A stretch of 64,000 nucleotides of DNA from an uncultured Oscillospiraceae bacterium (GTDB lineage Bacteria; Bacillota; Clostridia; Oscillospirales; Acutalibacteraceae), in NCBI GenBank assembly GCA_900540535.1, contig UQGM01000002.1:29108-93107 (forward strand), in the 5' to 3' direction. The notes below the pieces were generated by a model. The model had not been told where the DNA came from. It saw only the letters and a list, made by a program, of their open reading frames with translations, and made no database searches. Positions within the stretch are counted from its first letter, which is position 1. Each line of letters begins with the position of its first letter. Shown here piece after piece: positions 34,857-44,325 of the stretch. The position numbers and the translations under genes were made by a program.

Positions 34857-36539
34857 TCAATGAATTTTGGCAAATTCGAGCATTTCTTTTGCAGTTTTAA
34901 GCTGTGCAGAAGTAATTTCTCCACCATAAACCATTCTTGCAAGTTCAAGCTCACGATCTTCGATATTAAGCTGCTTGACAGTTGTATATGTTCCTGTGTC
35001 ATCAGAACTTTTTTCAATAAGATAATGACTAGCCGCAAAGCTTGCAATCTGAGGAAGATGAGTTACACAGATAACCTGACGGAAAGCTGAAACTTCCTTT
35101 AATTTCATAGCAATTTTAATGGCAGCATTACCGCTTACCCCTGTGTCTATTTCATCAAAAATAAGTGTATCTATACTATCATTCTTTGAAAGAACATTTT
35201 TAACTGCCAGCATGATCCTTGAAAGTTCACCGCCGGAAGCTATTTTTGAAATTGGTTTGAGCTTATCACCAACATTTGTTGAAATCAAAAATTCCACAAT
35301 ATCAAAACCATTTGACGATAAATTGCCTTTTTCAAAAGAAACACTGAAATGTACAGACGGCATATTGAGAAATACAAGCTCTTTTTCAATGTTCTTTGAA
35401 AATTCATCAGCAGCTTTTTTTCTCTTATCGGAAATATTTTCTGCCATTGCGATGCATTTTTCAAGCAGTTTATTGTATTCATCTGTCACCTGATTTATAA
35501 GCTCATCAGACGATTCAAGCTTTTGAAGCTCTGTTTCTATTTTGGAAAGATAAGAGAGCATTTCTTCTTCAGTATCACCGTATTTCAGTGACAGACGATA
35601 CAGAAAATCAAGTCTTTCCTCGATTTCTTCAAGCTCTTCGGGATTATAATCAATCTGTAAAAGGAAATCATTCAGATCATTCTTAAGTTCTCCAATGGAA
35701 TAAAGAGTTTCTCTGAACTGAACAAGGAAATCCTGAATTTCTCCGAAATATGGCTGTATTCCTTCAAGACGGTTAAGAGCGTCAGCCATTATAGAAAAAG
35801 TTCCATGTTCGCCTGCAGATTCATTTCCATTAATGCAGTTATAGGTATAATTTAATGCCGAAGCTATTTTTTCAGAATTTAAAATTGCATTTTTTCTCTT
35901 GGTAAGCTGTTCTCTTTCACCGATTTTTATATCAGCCTGAGAAAGCTCTTCTATTTGAAATCTCCAAAGCTCCTCAGATTCCTCTTCTGCTTCAGCTTCT
36001 TCCTTTAATGCAATTAATTCTCTTCTTATTTTCTTTAATTTTACAAACTCTTCTTTGTATTCATTAAGTTCCTGCGAAATACCGGCTATTGCATCAATGA
36101 ATCCACAATGAGTAGAAGCATCAAATAAAACTTGATTGTCATGCTGACCGTGTATATTTATCAAATTAACAGCAATTTTTCTGAGCATAGCAGCGGTAAT
36201 CGGCATACCGTTGATTTTGCATACGCTTTTTCCATCAGCTGATATTGTACGCTGTATTAAACATTCATCAGTAAATCCTGCGGGATCAAAGCCAGCTTGC
36301 TCAATAGCCTCAATAGCGCCAGGACCTACTTTATCAAACAAAGCAACAACTTTTGCCTGCTTTGCTCCTCTTCTGATTAAATCTCTCGAAGAGCGTTCTC
36401 CTAAAATCATATTAATAGAGTCGATAATTATTGATTTACCTGCACCGGTTTCACCGGTCAACACATTAAAGCCACCCTCGAAATCGATGGTAGCTTTTTC
36501 TATAACGGCAACATTTTCAATGCTTAAGCTTTTCAGCAT
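34857..36539 (-). CDS. recN: DNA repair protein RecN
   Basis: SMC-like ATPase acting early in double-strand break repair. It has 560 residues: Walker A GETGAGKS at 29-36, two coiled-coil arms (about 155-365), the ABC-type signature IASGGELSRIMLA near 450 and Walker B TLIFDEIDTGVSG, then CVTHLPQIASFA. It follows argR by 14 nt. The argR-recN pairing is standard in Gram-positive bacteria. Confidence 0.97.
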   Translation of the reverse strand: MLKSLSIENVAVIEKATIDFEGGFNVLTGETGAGKSIIIDSINMILGERSSRDLIRRGAKQAKVVALFDKVGPGAIEAIEQAGFDPAGFTDECLIQRTISADGKSVCKINGMPITAAMLRKIAVNLINIHGQHDNQVLFDASTHCGFIDAIAGISQELNEYKEEFVKLKKIRRELIALKEEAEAEEESEELWRFQIEELSQADIKIGEREQLTKRKNAILNSEKIASALNYTYNCINGNESAGEHGTFSIMADALNRLEGIQPYFGEIQDFLVQFRETLYSIGELKNDLNDFLLQIDYNPEELEEIEERLDFLYRLSLKYGDTEEEMLSYLSKIETELQKLESSDELINQVTDEYNKLLEKCIAMAENISDKRKKAADEFSKNIEKELVFLNMPSVHFSVSFEKGNLSSNGFDIVEFLISTNVGDKLKPISKIASGGELSRIMLAVKNVLSKNDSIDTLIFDEIDTGVSGNAAIKIAMKLKEVSAFRQVICVTHLPQIASFAASHYLIEKSSDDTGTYTTVKQLNIEDRELELARMVYGGEITSAQLKTAKEMLEFAKIH

Positions 36540-36553
36540 AAAATATAATCCCC

Positions 36554-37006
36554 TTAACCGTTAATAAGTTTGTTGATACTCTTTTTAAGAGCCGCCGCTT
36601 TATCGTTATCAGTGCAAAGAACAAAAATTGTATCGTCCCCTGCCAATGTACCTACTACTCCGTCCCAATGCATTGCATCAATTCCGGCACAGGCGGCAGG
36701 AGCCATACCTGAATAACACTTAATTGAGCATATGTTGCCTGCATAATTTATTGAAATAACAGATTCCTTAAAGATTGCATGGAATTTTGCGCTGTGATCA
36801 GTTGAGGCAGATTTATTCAGAGAATAACAATACTGCCCAGATGAGTTCATAGTTTTAACAAGACGAAGTTCCTTTATGTCCCTCGATATTGTAGCCTGCG
36901 TCACGTCAAAACCATTTTCTGAAAGCTTTTCTAAAAGCTCGTCCTGAGTGGTAATATTGTATTTTTCAATAATCTCCAAAATTAATGCATGACGTTTTCT
37001 TTTCAC
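36554..37006 (-). CDS. argR: Arginine repressor ArgR
   Basis: Arginine-sensing transcription factor of 150 residues, the family's usual size. The N-terminal winged helix includes QATISRDIKELRLVK, and the C-terminal oligomer/arginine domain contains GTLAGDDTIFVLC. A GTG start at 37006 after GGAGGG is chosen over a TTG at 37027 inside nadK. It lies between nadK and recN, as in many Clostridia and Bacilli. Confidence 0.95.
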   Translation of the reverse strand: MKRKRHALILEIIEKYNITTQDELLEKLSENGFDVTQATISRDIKELRLVKTMNSSGQYCYSLNKSASTDHSAKFHAIFKESVISINYAGNICSIKCYSGMAPAACAGIDAMHWDGVVGTLAGDDTIFVLCTDNDKAAALKKSINKLING

Positions 37007-37007
37007 G

Positions 37008-37871
37008 TTACACCCTCCGTTCAGCAAGCTTCTTATTCAAAATATCTATGAAAGTATCCGATTTGATCCTTATAAGCTGCGCATAGTCATCGGCTCTTTC
37101 AATTGAGACTTTGTAATTACTTTCAAGTTTAATGGCTTCTTCTCCGTCACAGGAAAAGAAGAAATCATCACAGCATGATTCATCAGGCTGCACTATCAGT
37201 TTGGAATCAGCTCTGAAAATCAAGGACCTGGCAGAAAGTGAATGTGTACAGATTGGCGTAAGAAGTATACTTTCAATTACCGGATCCACAACTGGTCCTC
37301 CCGCTGAAAGACAGTAAGCTGTTGAACCTGTTGGTGTAGAAATAATCAATCCGTCTGCAAGGTAGTTATTTACTAAATTACCGTCACAATATACATTCGT
37401 CTTAATCATCTTAAGCTGAGAACCTCGTGAAAAAACCGCATCATTTATTGCATAAAAGGTTCCTATAAATGATTCATCGACAGCTATTGAAACTTTCAGC
37501 ATCATACGATTATCGATTTTAAATTCACCATCAATAAGCTTATCCAAAAGTTCCAGTTCGTGTTTTTCGAGACCAGCCATGTACCCTAAAGTTCCTGCAT
37601 TAATTCCCAAAACAGGTTTGCCAAATTTTGCCGCCTCTTTAGCGCATCTCAAGATTGTACCGTCTCCGCCTACTGCGATTATTGCGGAACACTGCTTCAT
37701 AATATCATCACCCGATAAGAAAACAGCTCTATCCAATTTATCAAAATCGGCTCTGTTTTCTTCAGGAATAAACACCTCAGCACCCAGCTGAAACAGCCTA
37801 TCACATACGGATAAAGCAACTTCATAGGCATTGCTTTTTGTTAAATTTGGTATAACTGCAAATTTATTCAT
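37008..37871 (-). CDS. nadK: NAD kinase
   Basis: Phosphorylates NAD to NADP using ATP or polyphosphate. The 287-residue protein has the GGDGTIL motif, NAGTLGYMAG, NDAVFSRG and TPTGSTAYCLSAGGPVV, all diagnostic. The ATG at 37871 is preferred; a GTG three codons earlier (37880) is possible. It is separated by 12 nt from the tlyA stop. Confidence 0.96.
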   Translation of the reverse strand: MNKFAVIPNLTKSNAYEVALSVCDRLFQLGAEVFIPEENRADFDKLDRAVFLSGDDIMKQCSAIIAVGGDGTILRCAKEAAKFGKPVLGINAGTLGYMAGLEKHELELLDKLIDGEFKIDNRMMLKVSIAVDESFIGTFYAINDAVFSRGSQLKMIKTNVYCDGNLVNNYLADGLIISTPTGSTAYCLSAGGPVVDPVIESILLTPICTHSLSARSLIFRADSKLIVQPDESCCDDFFFSCDGEEAIKLESNYKVSIERADDYAQLIRIKSDTFIDILNKKLAERRV

Positions 37872-37883
37872 TTGTGTCACTAC

Positions 37884-38720
37884 CTACATTGTTTTGTCTA
37901 GAGTACTGTGTGAAGATTCTACAACTCTTTCGATCATTTCCGAATCTACCGCACAAGTTTTTTCGTCCGTTTTCTTTATGTACAATAAATATTCGATGTT
38001 TCCTTCGGGTCCCTTTACAGGAGAAAAATCAAGATTCAAAACTGAAAATCCATTGTCAGAAGCATATCCGATTACATTTTCGATTACTTCTATATGGGTA
38101 GCTCTTTCCCTGACCACGCCTTTTTTTCCTACTTTATCCTTACCAGCTTCAAACTGTGGTTTAACAAGACAAACACATTCTCCGTCTGTTTTAAGCAGAG
38201 GCATTAAAGCCGGAAAAATCAGTTTTAATGAAATAAAAGAAACATCTATACTTGCAAAATCAATACTTTCAGGAATCTGTTCGTTGGTTACATATCTGAA
38301 ATTTGTTCTTTCAAGATTAACTACACGAGAATCTGAGCGAAGTTTCCAGGCAAGCTGTCCATAACCTACGTCAATAGAATAAACCTTTACAGCTCCGTTT
38401 TGCAGCATACAATCAGTAAATCCACCGGTAGACGCACCTATATCCATACAAACTTTATTGTTCAAAGTTATAGGAAAAACTTCCATAGCCTTTTCAAGCT
38501 TAAGTCCGCCACGGCTGACATATGGCAGCGTATTGCCACGAAGCTCTATTTTATCACTGCTGTTTACAGTAATTCCTGGTTTTATAGCTTTCATTCCGTT
38601 AACATAGATCTGTCCGGCCATTATAAGTGCCTTTGCCTTTTCCCGGCTTTCTGATATTCCCAATTCAAATACTGCTGAATCAAGCCTTAGTTTATTGCTC
38701 AAATTCCTGTACACTCCCAA
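37884..38720 (-). CDS. tlyA: TlyA-family rRNA 2'-O-methyltransferase
   Basis: S4-domain plus FtsJ-type methyltransferase related to TlyA, which methylates C1409 of 16S and C1920 of 23S rRNA. The N-terminal S4 domain runs RLDSAVFELGISESREKAKA to about 65, and the SAM site is MDIGASTGGFTDCML. There is no ATG: starts are TTG 38720, GTG 38714 or TTG 38702, all overlapping the end of dxs by 11-29 nt. The protein is 272 to 278 residues, the normal size. Confidence 0.93.
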   Translation of the reverse strand: MGVYRNLSNKLRLDSAVFELGISESREKAKALIMAGQIYVNGMKAIKPGITVNSSDKIELRGNTLPYVSRGGLKLEKAMEVFPITLNNKVCMDIGASTGGFTDCMLQNGAVKVYSIDVGYGQLAWKLRSDSRVVNLERTNFRYVTNEQIPESIDFASIDVSFISLKLIFPALMPLLKTDGECVCLVKPQFEAGKDKVGKKGVVRERATHIEVIENVIGYASDNGFSVLNLDFSPVKGPEGNIEYLLYIKKTDEKTCAVDSEMIERVVESSHSTLDKTM

Positions 38721-40569
38721 TTATTTTATCAGCCATGCCTCTGCTGTCCAGTTGATATTTTTTCAGCAAAGAGCTGACTGAAGCATGTTTAACAAACTGA
38801 TCGTCGATTGCTGTAATATTATAGCTTCCTTTATAGTTATTTTCAAGAAGATGCATAGCAAATTGCTCGCCTACACCACAGTTTTTAATGCCTTCTTCAA
38901 AAAAGAATATGTGCTTGCAATTTAAAACGCTTTCATAAGCTTCACGGCTTATAGGATGAATTTTATTCAGTTTAAGAATTTTAACTGAAACACCCTGTTC
39001 TTCAGACAAAATTTCTGCTGCGTCACAGGCATGTGCGAAAATACGTCCATAAGTGACTATAGCAATCTCTGCATCATCATTACCGAACAAATCGAAATCA
39101 ACACTTTGAGGCTGATACTTTTCCAAAAGTTCGTGTTCTGCACCTCTGGGATATCTGACAACGCATATGCCGGATCTATTGTAAAATGCTTCATCAAGAA
39201 CGTTTTTAAGGCCAAAATAAGTTGACGGAGAAAAAATTGTAATCCCCGGCACACTGCTGAGCATCGCAACGTCAAAAAGTCCCTGATGACTTTCGCCGTC
39301 CTCACCAACAAATCCTGCTCGGTCAATTGCGATGACTATTTTAAGTCTCTGCATAGCCACATCATGAATCATCTGGTCATAACATCTTTGAAGAAAAGTT
39401 GAATATACGACAAAAACAGGAATCATACCATTCTTTGCAAGTCCTGAAGCAAATGTTACCGCATGCTCTTCGGCGATACCCACATCAAAGAAACGATCTT
39501 TGTATTTTTTACTGAAATCATCAAGTCCTGTGCCCAAAGCCATAGCTGCAGTGATAGCACAGATTCTGCCGTCATCTTCGGCCATCTTACAAAGATAATC
39601 ACCGAATTCCGCAGAAAAGTTTGTACCAGACGAAAGAGGCTCTCCCGTATTAATATCAAATTTTGAAATTCCGTGAAAATGACTGGGATCCTTTTCTGCG
39701 AAATTATATCCTTTTCCCTTAATGGTATTAATATGAAGCAGAACCGGTCTTTTTGAAAGTTTTGCACTTTCAAGAGCTTCTGAAAGAACCTTTATATCGT
39801 GACCGTCAATGGGTCCCATATAGCGAAATCCCATATCTTCAAATACTGTACTTCCGTAAATAAAGTCTTTTGCTTTTGACTTCAAATTAAATACCATATT
39901 GGAAAGTTTTCCGCCAATAAACGGAATTGCCTTCAGTATCTTTTCTACTCCAAATTTGAGACGGTAATAACCCGGCTTTGAGCGAATAACTGCCAGATGT
40001 CTTGCCATGGAACCGACATTCTGAGAAATTGACATTTCATTATCGTTAAGTATGACGATAAGACGGTCCTTTGAACGTCCTGCGTTATTAAGAGCTTCAT
40101 ATGCAAGACCGCCTGTAAGAGCTCCATCACCTATAACCGCAATTACATGATGCTTGTCATTTTGCAGCGTTTTGGCGCTGGAAAGTCCAAATGCCGCTGA
40201 TATAGACGTACTGCTGTGACCGCTGTAAAAAATGTCATGTTTGCTTTCATAAGGCCTTGAAAATCCCGATATGCCGTTTTCCGTTCTTAAGGTATGAAAA
40301 TCTTTATAGCGTCCGGTAAGAAGCTTATGAGTATATACCTGATGTCCTACATCCCACACGATCTGATCATTTGGTGAATCAAACACTCGGTGCAAAGCCA
40401 AAGTCAATTCCACAACACCCAGGTTTGAAGCCAAGTGTCCTCCTGTTTTGGAAACTGTATCTATAAGCTCAGCTCTTATTTCTTCAGCAAGTACCTCAAG
40501 CTGTTCATCACTGAAATCTTTAATATCGCTTGGATCGTTTATTTTATCCAAAAAAGCATATTCTTTCAT
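38692..40569 (-). CDS. dxs: 1-deoxy-D-xylulose-5-phosphate synthase
   Basis: Thiamine-diphosphate enzyme that begins the MEP isoprenoid pathway from pyruvate and glyceraldehyde 3-phosphate. It has 625 residues: SKTGGHLASNLG near 40, the ThDP motif GDGALTGG ... LNDNEMSIS, the catalytic glutamate in GIAEEHAV, and DRAGFVGEDG in the pyrimidine domain. It follows ispA by 17 nt, so precursor and prenyl-chain synthesis share one transcript. Confidence 0.97.
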   Translation of the reverse strand: MKEYAFLDKINDPSDIKDFSDEQLEVLAEEIRAELIDTVSKTGGHLASNLGVVELTLALHRVFDSPNDQIVWDVGHQVYTHKLLTGRYKDFHTLRTENGISGFSRPYESKHDIFYSGHSSTSISAAFGLSSAKTLQNDKHHVIAVIGDGALTGGLAYEALNNAGRSKDRLIVILNDNEMSISQNVGSMARHLAVIRSKPGYYRLKFGVEKILKAIPFIGGKLSNMVFNLKSKAKDFIYGSTVFEDMGFRYMGPIDGHDIKVLSEALESAKLSKRPVLLHINTIKGKGYNFAEKDPSHFHGISKFDINTGEPLSSGTNFSAEFGDYLCKMAEDDGRICAITAAMALGTGLDDFSKKYKDRFFDVGIAEEHAVTFASGLAKNGMIPVFVVYSTFLQRCYDQMIHDVAMQRLKIVIAIDRAGFVGEDGESHQGLFDVAMLSSVPGITIFSPSTYFGLKNVLDEAFYNRSGICVVRYPRGAEHELLEKYQPQSVDFDLFGNDDAEIAIVTYGRIFAHACDAAEILSEEQGVSVKILKLNKIHPISREAYESVLNCKHIFFFEEGIKNCGVGEQFAMHLLENNYKGSYNITAIDDQFVKHASVSSLLKKYQLDSRGMADKIIGSVQEFEQ

Positions 40570-40586
40570 AGTGTCATTCGCTTTCT

Positions 40587-41483
40587 TTAATAGTCTCTTT
40601 TGGCAAGGAAAAGAGTAAGCTCCTTAAGGAAATCAGAGCCATCAAACTCGTTTAATATTTCAATTGCTTCGTCGGTAAGCTTATCAACGATTTGCTGCGA
40701 CTCATCAAGTCCTAAAAGTGAAACATAAGTGGACTTATCGTTTTCACTGTCGCTGCCCACAGGCTTCCCGAGAAGTTTTGCATCGCCTTTAACGTCAAGG
40801 ATATCATCAACAATCTGAAAAGCTAGACCGATTTTTTCTGCAAAGTCTCCGGCAAGCTTAACTTTATGATCGTCTGCTCCACCTATAATGCATCCCATCT
40901 GACAAGCTGCCGATATTAAAGCGCTGGTTTTTTTGGAATCCATTAATTTTAAAATCTCAATATCAGCCTTTTTGCCTTCGCTCTGTAAATCAATAACCTG
41001 TCCGCCTATCATTCCGTAAACTCCGGCCTTTTCAGCCAGAACTCCGGCAGCACGTATAGCCTGTAAAGGTGAAACTGTATTAAAGTCAGTTCTGTTGGCA
41101 ATTGTATCAAAAGCTAATGTAAGCAGGGCATCACCGGCAAGAAGCGCATTTGCTTCTCCGAATTTTTTATGACATGACGGTTTTCCCCTTCTCATATCAT
41201 CATCATCCATACAGGGAAGATCGTCGTGTGCCAATGAATATGAATGAATCATTTCAATAGCCGCAGCAAAGGGCATTGCCTTTTCGTATTCACCGCAGCA
41301 TATACGGCAAAATTCCAAAACAAGTACAGGTCTGATTCGCTTTCCTCCGTCTGTTATACAGTAGGTTACACTGTCTGATAGTACTTCCTGATAAGGTTTG
41401 GCTTCCGGAAGAAATTTAGGCAAATTATCTTCAAAATAATCTACATATTTTTTCAAACTGTTTGAAAAATCACTCATCGTCAT
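40587..41483 (-). CDS. ispA: Polyprenyl (farnesyl) diphosphate synthase
   Basis: Condenses IPP with allylic diphosphates, most likely to farnesyl diphosphate. The 298-residue protein carries both aspartate motifs: HDDLPCMDDDDMRRG (first) and FQIVDDILD (second). The chain-length exact product cannot be read with certainty. The start is ATG 41483 or the ATG two codons later, overlapping the xseB stop by up to 14 nt. Confidence 0.95.
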   Translation of the reverse strand: MTMSDFSNSLKKYVDYFEDNLPKFLPEAKPYQEVLSDSVTYCITDGGKRIRPVLVLEFCRICCGEYEKAMPFAAAIEMIHSYSLAHDDLPCMDDDDMRRGKPSCHKKFGEANALLAGDALLTLAFDTIANRTDFNTVSPLQAIRAAGVLAEKAGVYGMIGGQVIDLQSEGKKADIEILKLMDSKKTSALISAACQMGCIIGGADDHKVKLAGDFAEKIGLAFQIVDDILDVKGDAKLLGKPVGSDSENDKSTYVSLLGLDESQQIVDKLTDEAIEILNEFDGSDFLKELTLFLAKRDY

Positions 41484-41685
41484 CTACTCCCGCAGTTACA
41501 TTTTCGCTTAATATTGTAAGTTTGCCCTCAGCCTCATCAAGATATTTTTTGCAAAAAGCTGAAAGCTCAGTTGCTTCTTCATAAAGCTTCAACGATTTGT
41601 CAAGGGGAAGCTCGCCACTTTCTAAAGAAGTAACTATTTCTTCAAGTCTTTTCATAGCTGCTTCATAGGTCATATTTTTTCGCAT
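41470..41685 (-). CDS. xseB: Exodeoxyribonuclease VII small subunit
   Basis: A 71-residue helical partner of XseA in the ssDNA exonuclease. It has the family signature MTYEAAMKRLEEIVTSLESG and LDKSLKLYEEATELSAFC. The ATG at 41685 (MRKNMTYEAA) follows GGAGAG and lies 5 nt after the xseA stop. It has an acidic C-terminal tail. Confidence 0.95.
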   Translation of the reverse strand: MRKNMTYEAAMKRLEEIVTSLESGELPLDKSLKLYEEATELSAFCKKYLDEAEGKLTILSENVTAGVDDDE

Positions 41686-41690
41686 TGGAA

Positions 41691-42908
41691 TCACTCTCCG
41701 GTAGAAAGAACAATACATTCGGCATTGCCTTTTGAAAATTTTATATTGATAATATCATCTTTTTTAAGATCCTTTGATGCTGAAATGATTTCACCATCAG
41801 CATCGGTAACTACACTGTATCCTCTTGCCAATACTTTAAAAGGACTTAAACTATCAAGAGCAGAGGCTGCCTTTGCAAATCTTGTTTTTTCTTCTGCTAA
41901 AGTAAGCAATGCAGAATTACGAATTCTTGAAGTAACAGAATCAAACTGCATTTGCTTTTGTCTTATAAGCATAAGAGGATTTTTTAAATATATACTTGAA
42001 GTTATATATTCTAACTCGTTTCTTTTCCCTGACAAAATATCGGCCATAGCCTGATTACAGTGCTTAAAAAGAAAATTAAGGTTATTCAAAAGTTCTGCTT
42101 TATCAGGCACAGCTAATTCCGCTGCAGCTGACGGTGTTGGAGCACGAAGATCGGCGACAAAATCGCTGATTGTAAAATCTGTTTCGTGTCCTACAGCAGA
42201 AATAACAGGTATAATGCTGTTATATATGGCATAGGCGACGATCTCTTCATTAAACGCCCATAAATCTTCTATGGAGCCGCCTCCTCTGCCTACTATCAAA
42301 ACATCAGCAAGATCCTTTTGGTTAAAATATTCGATTGCATCGGCAATTTGCTGTGCTGCTCCGTCTCCCTGTACAAGTACCGGATACAAAATAATTTCAG
42401 CACTCGGAAAACGTCTGAAAACAATATTTCGAATATCCTGAATAGCTGCACCTGTGGGAGAAGTTACAACACCTATTTTTCGGGGAAATTTAGGAATCGG
42501 CTTTTTAGCTTCCGAGTCAAAAAGTCCCTGCTTTTGAAGCTTCGCTTTAAGCTGTTCAAAAGCAATCGGCAGTGCACCTGCGCCGTCCGGCTGCATATCA
42601 TCAATATATACCTGATACTGACCGTCACGCTCAAAAACAGACACTCTGCCTTTGACTATAACTTTCATACCGTTTTCAGGCACAAATTTGAGCCTTGAAG
42701 CACTCGAACGGAACATCACTGCTTTAACTGACGCATTGGCATCTTTTAAAGTCATATATAAATGTCCGGTACGGTAATGATTAGTAAAATTAGATATTTC
42801 TCCACTTAAAAAGACGTAAGAAAGATTTACATCAGAGTCAAAAAGTGATTTTATATAGAAATTGAGCTGACTTACAGTTATAACGGCAGATTTATTTTGA
42901 ATCATCAT
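41691..42908 (-). CDS. xseA: Exodeoxyribonuclease VII large subunit
   Basis: Catalytic subunit that degrades single-stranded DNA from both ends; 405 residues. An N-terminal OB fold (ITVSQLNFYIKSLFD to GRVSVFERDGQYQ) is followed by the catalytic domain with GVVTSPTGAAIQDI, VGRGGGSIEDLWAFN and SAVGHETDFTISDFVAD. The double ATG at 42908 after GAGGTGG is chosen; it overlaps the TsaD paralog's 3' end by 17 nt. Confidence 0.96.
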   Translation of the reverse strand: MMIQNKSAVITVSQLNFYIKSLFDSDVNLSYVFLSGEISNFTNHYRTGHLYMTLKDANASVKAVMFRSSASRLKFVPENGMKVIVKGRVSVFERDGQYQVYIDDMQPDGAGALPIAFEQLKAKLQKQGLFDSEAKKPIPKFPRKIGVVTSPTGAAIQDIRNIVFRRFPSAEIILYPVLVQGDGAAQQIADAIEYFNQKDLADVLIVGRGGGSIEDLWAFNEEIVAYAIYNSIIPVISAVGHETDFTISDFVADLRAPTPSAAAELAVPDKAELLNNLNFLFKHCNQAMADILSGKRNELEYITSSIYLKNPLMLIRQKQMQFDSVTSRIRNSALLTLAEEKTRFAKAASALDSLSPFKVLARGYSVVTDADGEIISASKDLKKDDIINIKFSKGNAECIVLSTGE

Positions 42909-43842
42909 GTACCACCTCGCCGAGCACTGCAATTCCTGCGGCATTATCAGATGAAAATTCCGGCAAAGAAAAGACGGCATTATCTGCAAAATTCTTTTTT
43001 ATCATGCCTCTGATAAGAGTGTTTGAAAGCACACCTCCGGCAAAAACAATTGTAATACCCGGATATTGTTCCAAAACATATCCGCACATTTCGCAAATAG
43101 CAGAACCCACATAAGTAAGACAATATTTTGCAACGTCTTCCGGAGACTCACTATCCTTGATCATTTTCATGCATTTATTTTCTACACCTGAAAGTGAACA
43201 GTTGCCGTCCTTTATATAAGGTTTTATTTTATATTCTCTTTTGCTTTTAAGTGAGAGTTCATCGAGGCTTTTTCCTGCCGGGAATTTAAGTCCCATTGAG
43301 GTTCCTACTCTGTCAATTGCCTGACCGGCTTTAAGATCCGATGAAGCACAAATTATCTGTGTGCTGAATGAGCCGTTATCATTAGGTTTTACAAGAACCG
43401 CTTCAGTTGTTCCTCCGGACACATGAAAAGCTGCAAACTGTTTTGCTTTTATTAAATCCATTCTATCAGCAGAAAAAAGTGCAGCGGCTATATGTCCGTC
43501 CTGATGAGAAAATTTATAGAGCGGGATTCCCATTGACGAAGCAACACTTTGCCCGGCAGATACACCCGCCAGAAAACATGGCATATATGAACCGTCAACA
43601 CTTCTTGGACACTCTGAAACACATACAGCGTCAATTTTACCGCTATATTCAGAAAAAAGATTCTGAAACAGCTCAGGAAGCTGAACTGTATGATGGAAAA
43701 GCGCATCGCTTTGTCTTAATCCAAGACTTCCTTCTTTAACAGGAAGCAGTTTTCTTGTGTGAATCACATTTTTAGTTTCTGAATTGTAAAGAGCCAGTGA
43801 CGTTGTATAGTTACTTGTATCTATACCTAAAAAAACAGCCAT
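42892..43842 (-). CDS. M22-family (TsaD-like) paralog
   Basis: A 316-residue ASKHA-fold protein related to TsaD (the t6A enzyme). It starts with FLGIDTSNYTTS and has the metal-region histidines in SHQDGHIAAAL, the VSGGTTEAVLV phosphate loop and FAGGVLSNTLIR. Compared with true TsaD it is shorter and its metal loop reads HQDGH rather than HxxGH within NHxxGH. Clostridia commonly carry such a second paralog beside xseA/nusB; its function is unestablished. It starts 2 nt after the nusB stop. Confidence 0.85.
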   Translation of the reverse strand: MAVFLGIDTSNYTTSLALYNSETKNVIHTRKLLPVKEGSLGLRQSDALFHHTVQLPELFQNLFSEYSGKIDAVCVSECPRSVDGSYMPCFLAGVSAGQSVASSMGIPLYKFSHQDGHIAAALFSADRMDLIKAKQFAAFHVSGGTTEAVLVKPNDNGSFSTQIICASSDLKAGQAIDRVGTSMGLKFPAGKSLDELSLKSKREYKIKPYIKDGNCSLSGVENKCMKMIKDSESPEDVAKYCLTYVGSAICEMCGYVLEQYPGITIVFAGGVLSNTLIRGMIKKNFADNAVFSLPEFSSDNAAGIAVLGEVVHDDSK

Positions 43843-43844
43843 GA

Positions 43845-44246
43845 TTATGCACCGATTTTTTTGAGCACAGAACTCAAAACACCGTTAATAAAACCTGCAT
43901 CATCTGTGGGAGCATAAGTCTTTGCAATCTCCACCGCTTCGTTAACGGAAACTTTATTGGGGATATCTGTAAAATAAAGGATTTCACTTATTGCGAGACG
44001 GAGAATAGATGCTGAAACCTTAGAGATTCTGTCCTTTCTCCAGCCAACAAGATTTTCATCAATAAGCTTATCCACCGCTTCGAGATTTTCATATACTGTT
44101 TTTGAAAGACTTTCTGAAAAGTCTTCTTTTTCGAGTACTCCAGCTTCAACAGCGTTATCAATTATCTCTTCTACTGTGAGATCGTCCTGAAAAGATTTTT
44201 CAAAAATAATAATAAAAGCCTGTTCTCTTGCCTGACGTCTTGTCAT
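43845..44246 (-). CDS. nusB: Transcription antitermination factor NusB
   Basis: RNA-binding factor of the rRNA antitermination complex; 133 residues. It has the N-terminal RRQAREQAFIIIFE and C-terminal NKVSVNEAVEIAKTYAP blocks, the last containing the NusE/RNA contact region. The ATG follows GAGGAGG. A hairpin separates it from asp23 upstream. Confidence 0.95.
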   Translation of the reverse strand: MTRRQAREQAFIIIFEKSFQDDLTVEEIIDNAVEAGVLEKEDFSESLSKTVYENLEAVDKLIDENLVGWRKDRISKVSASILRLAISEILYFTDIPNKVSVNEAVEIAKTYAPTDDAGFINGVLSSVLKKIGA

Positions 44247-44273
44247 TTTTTAGCCTCCTCAAAAATGGAATAT

Positions 44274-44315
44274 TAAGAAAACAAGCCCTCCACAAACAAT
44301 ATTGATGCGGAAGGC
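44274..44315 (-). terminator. Terminator-like hairpin between asp23 and nusB
   Basis: Minus strand GCCTTCCGCA pairs with TGTGGAGGGC (10 bp with two G-U), followed by TTGTTTTCTT. It may attenuate transcription into nusB. Confidence 0.6.
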
Positions 44316-44325
44316 ATAATTTTTG

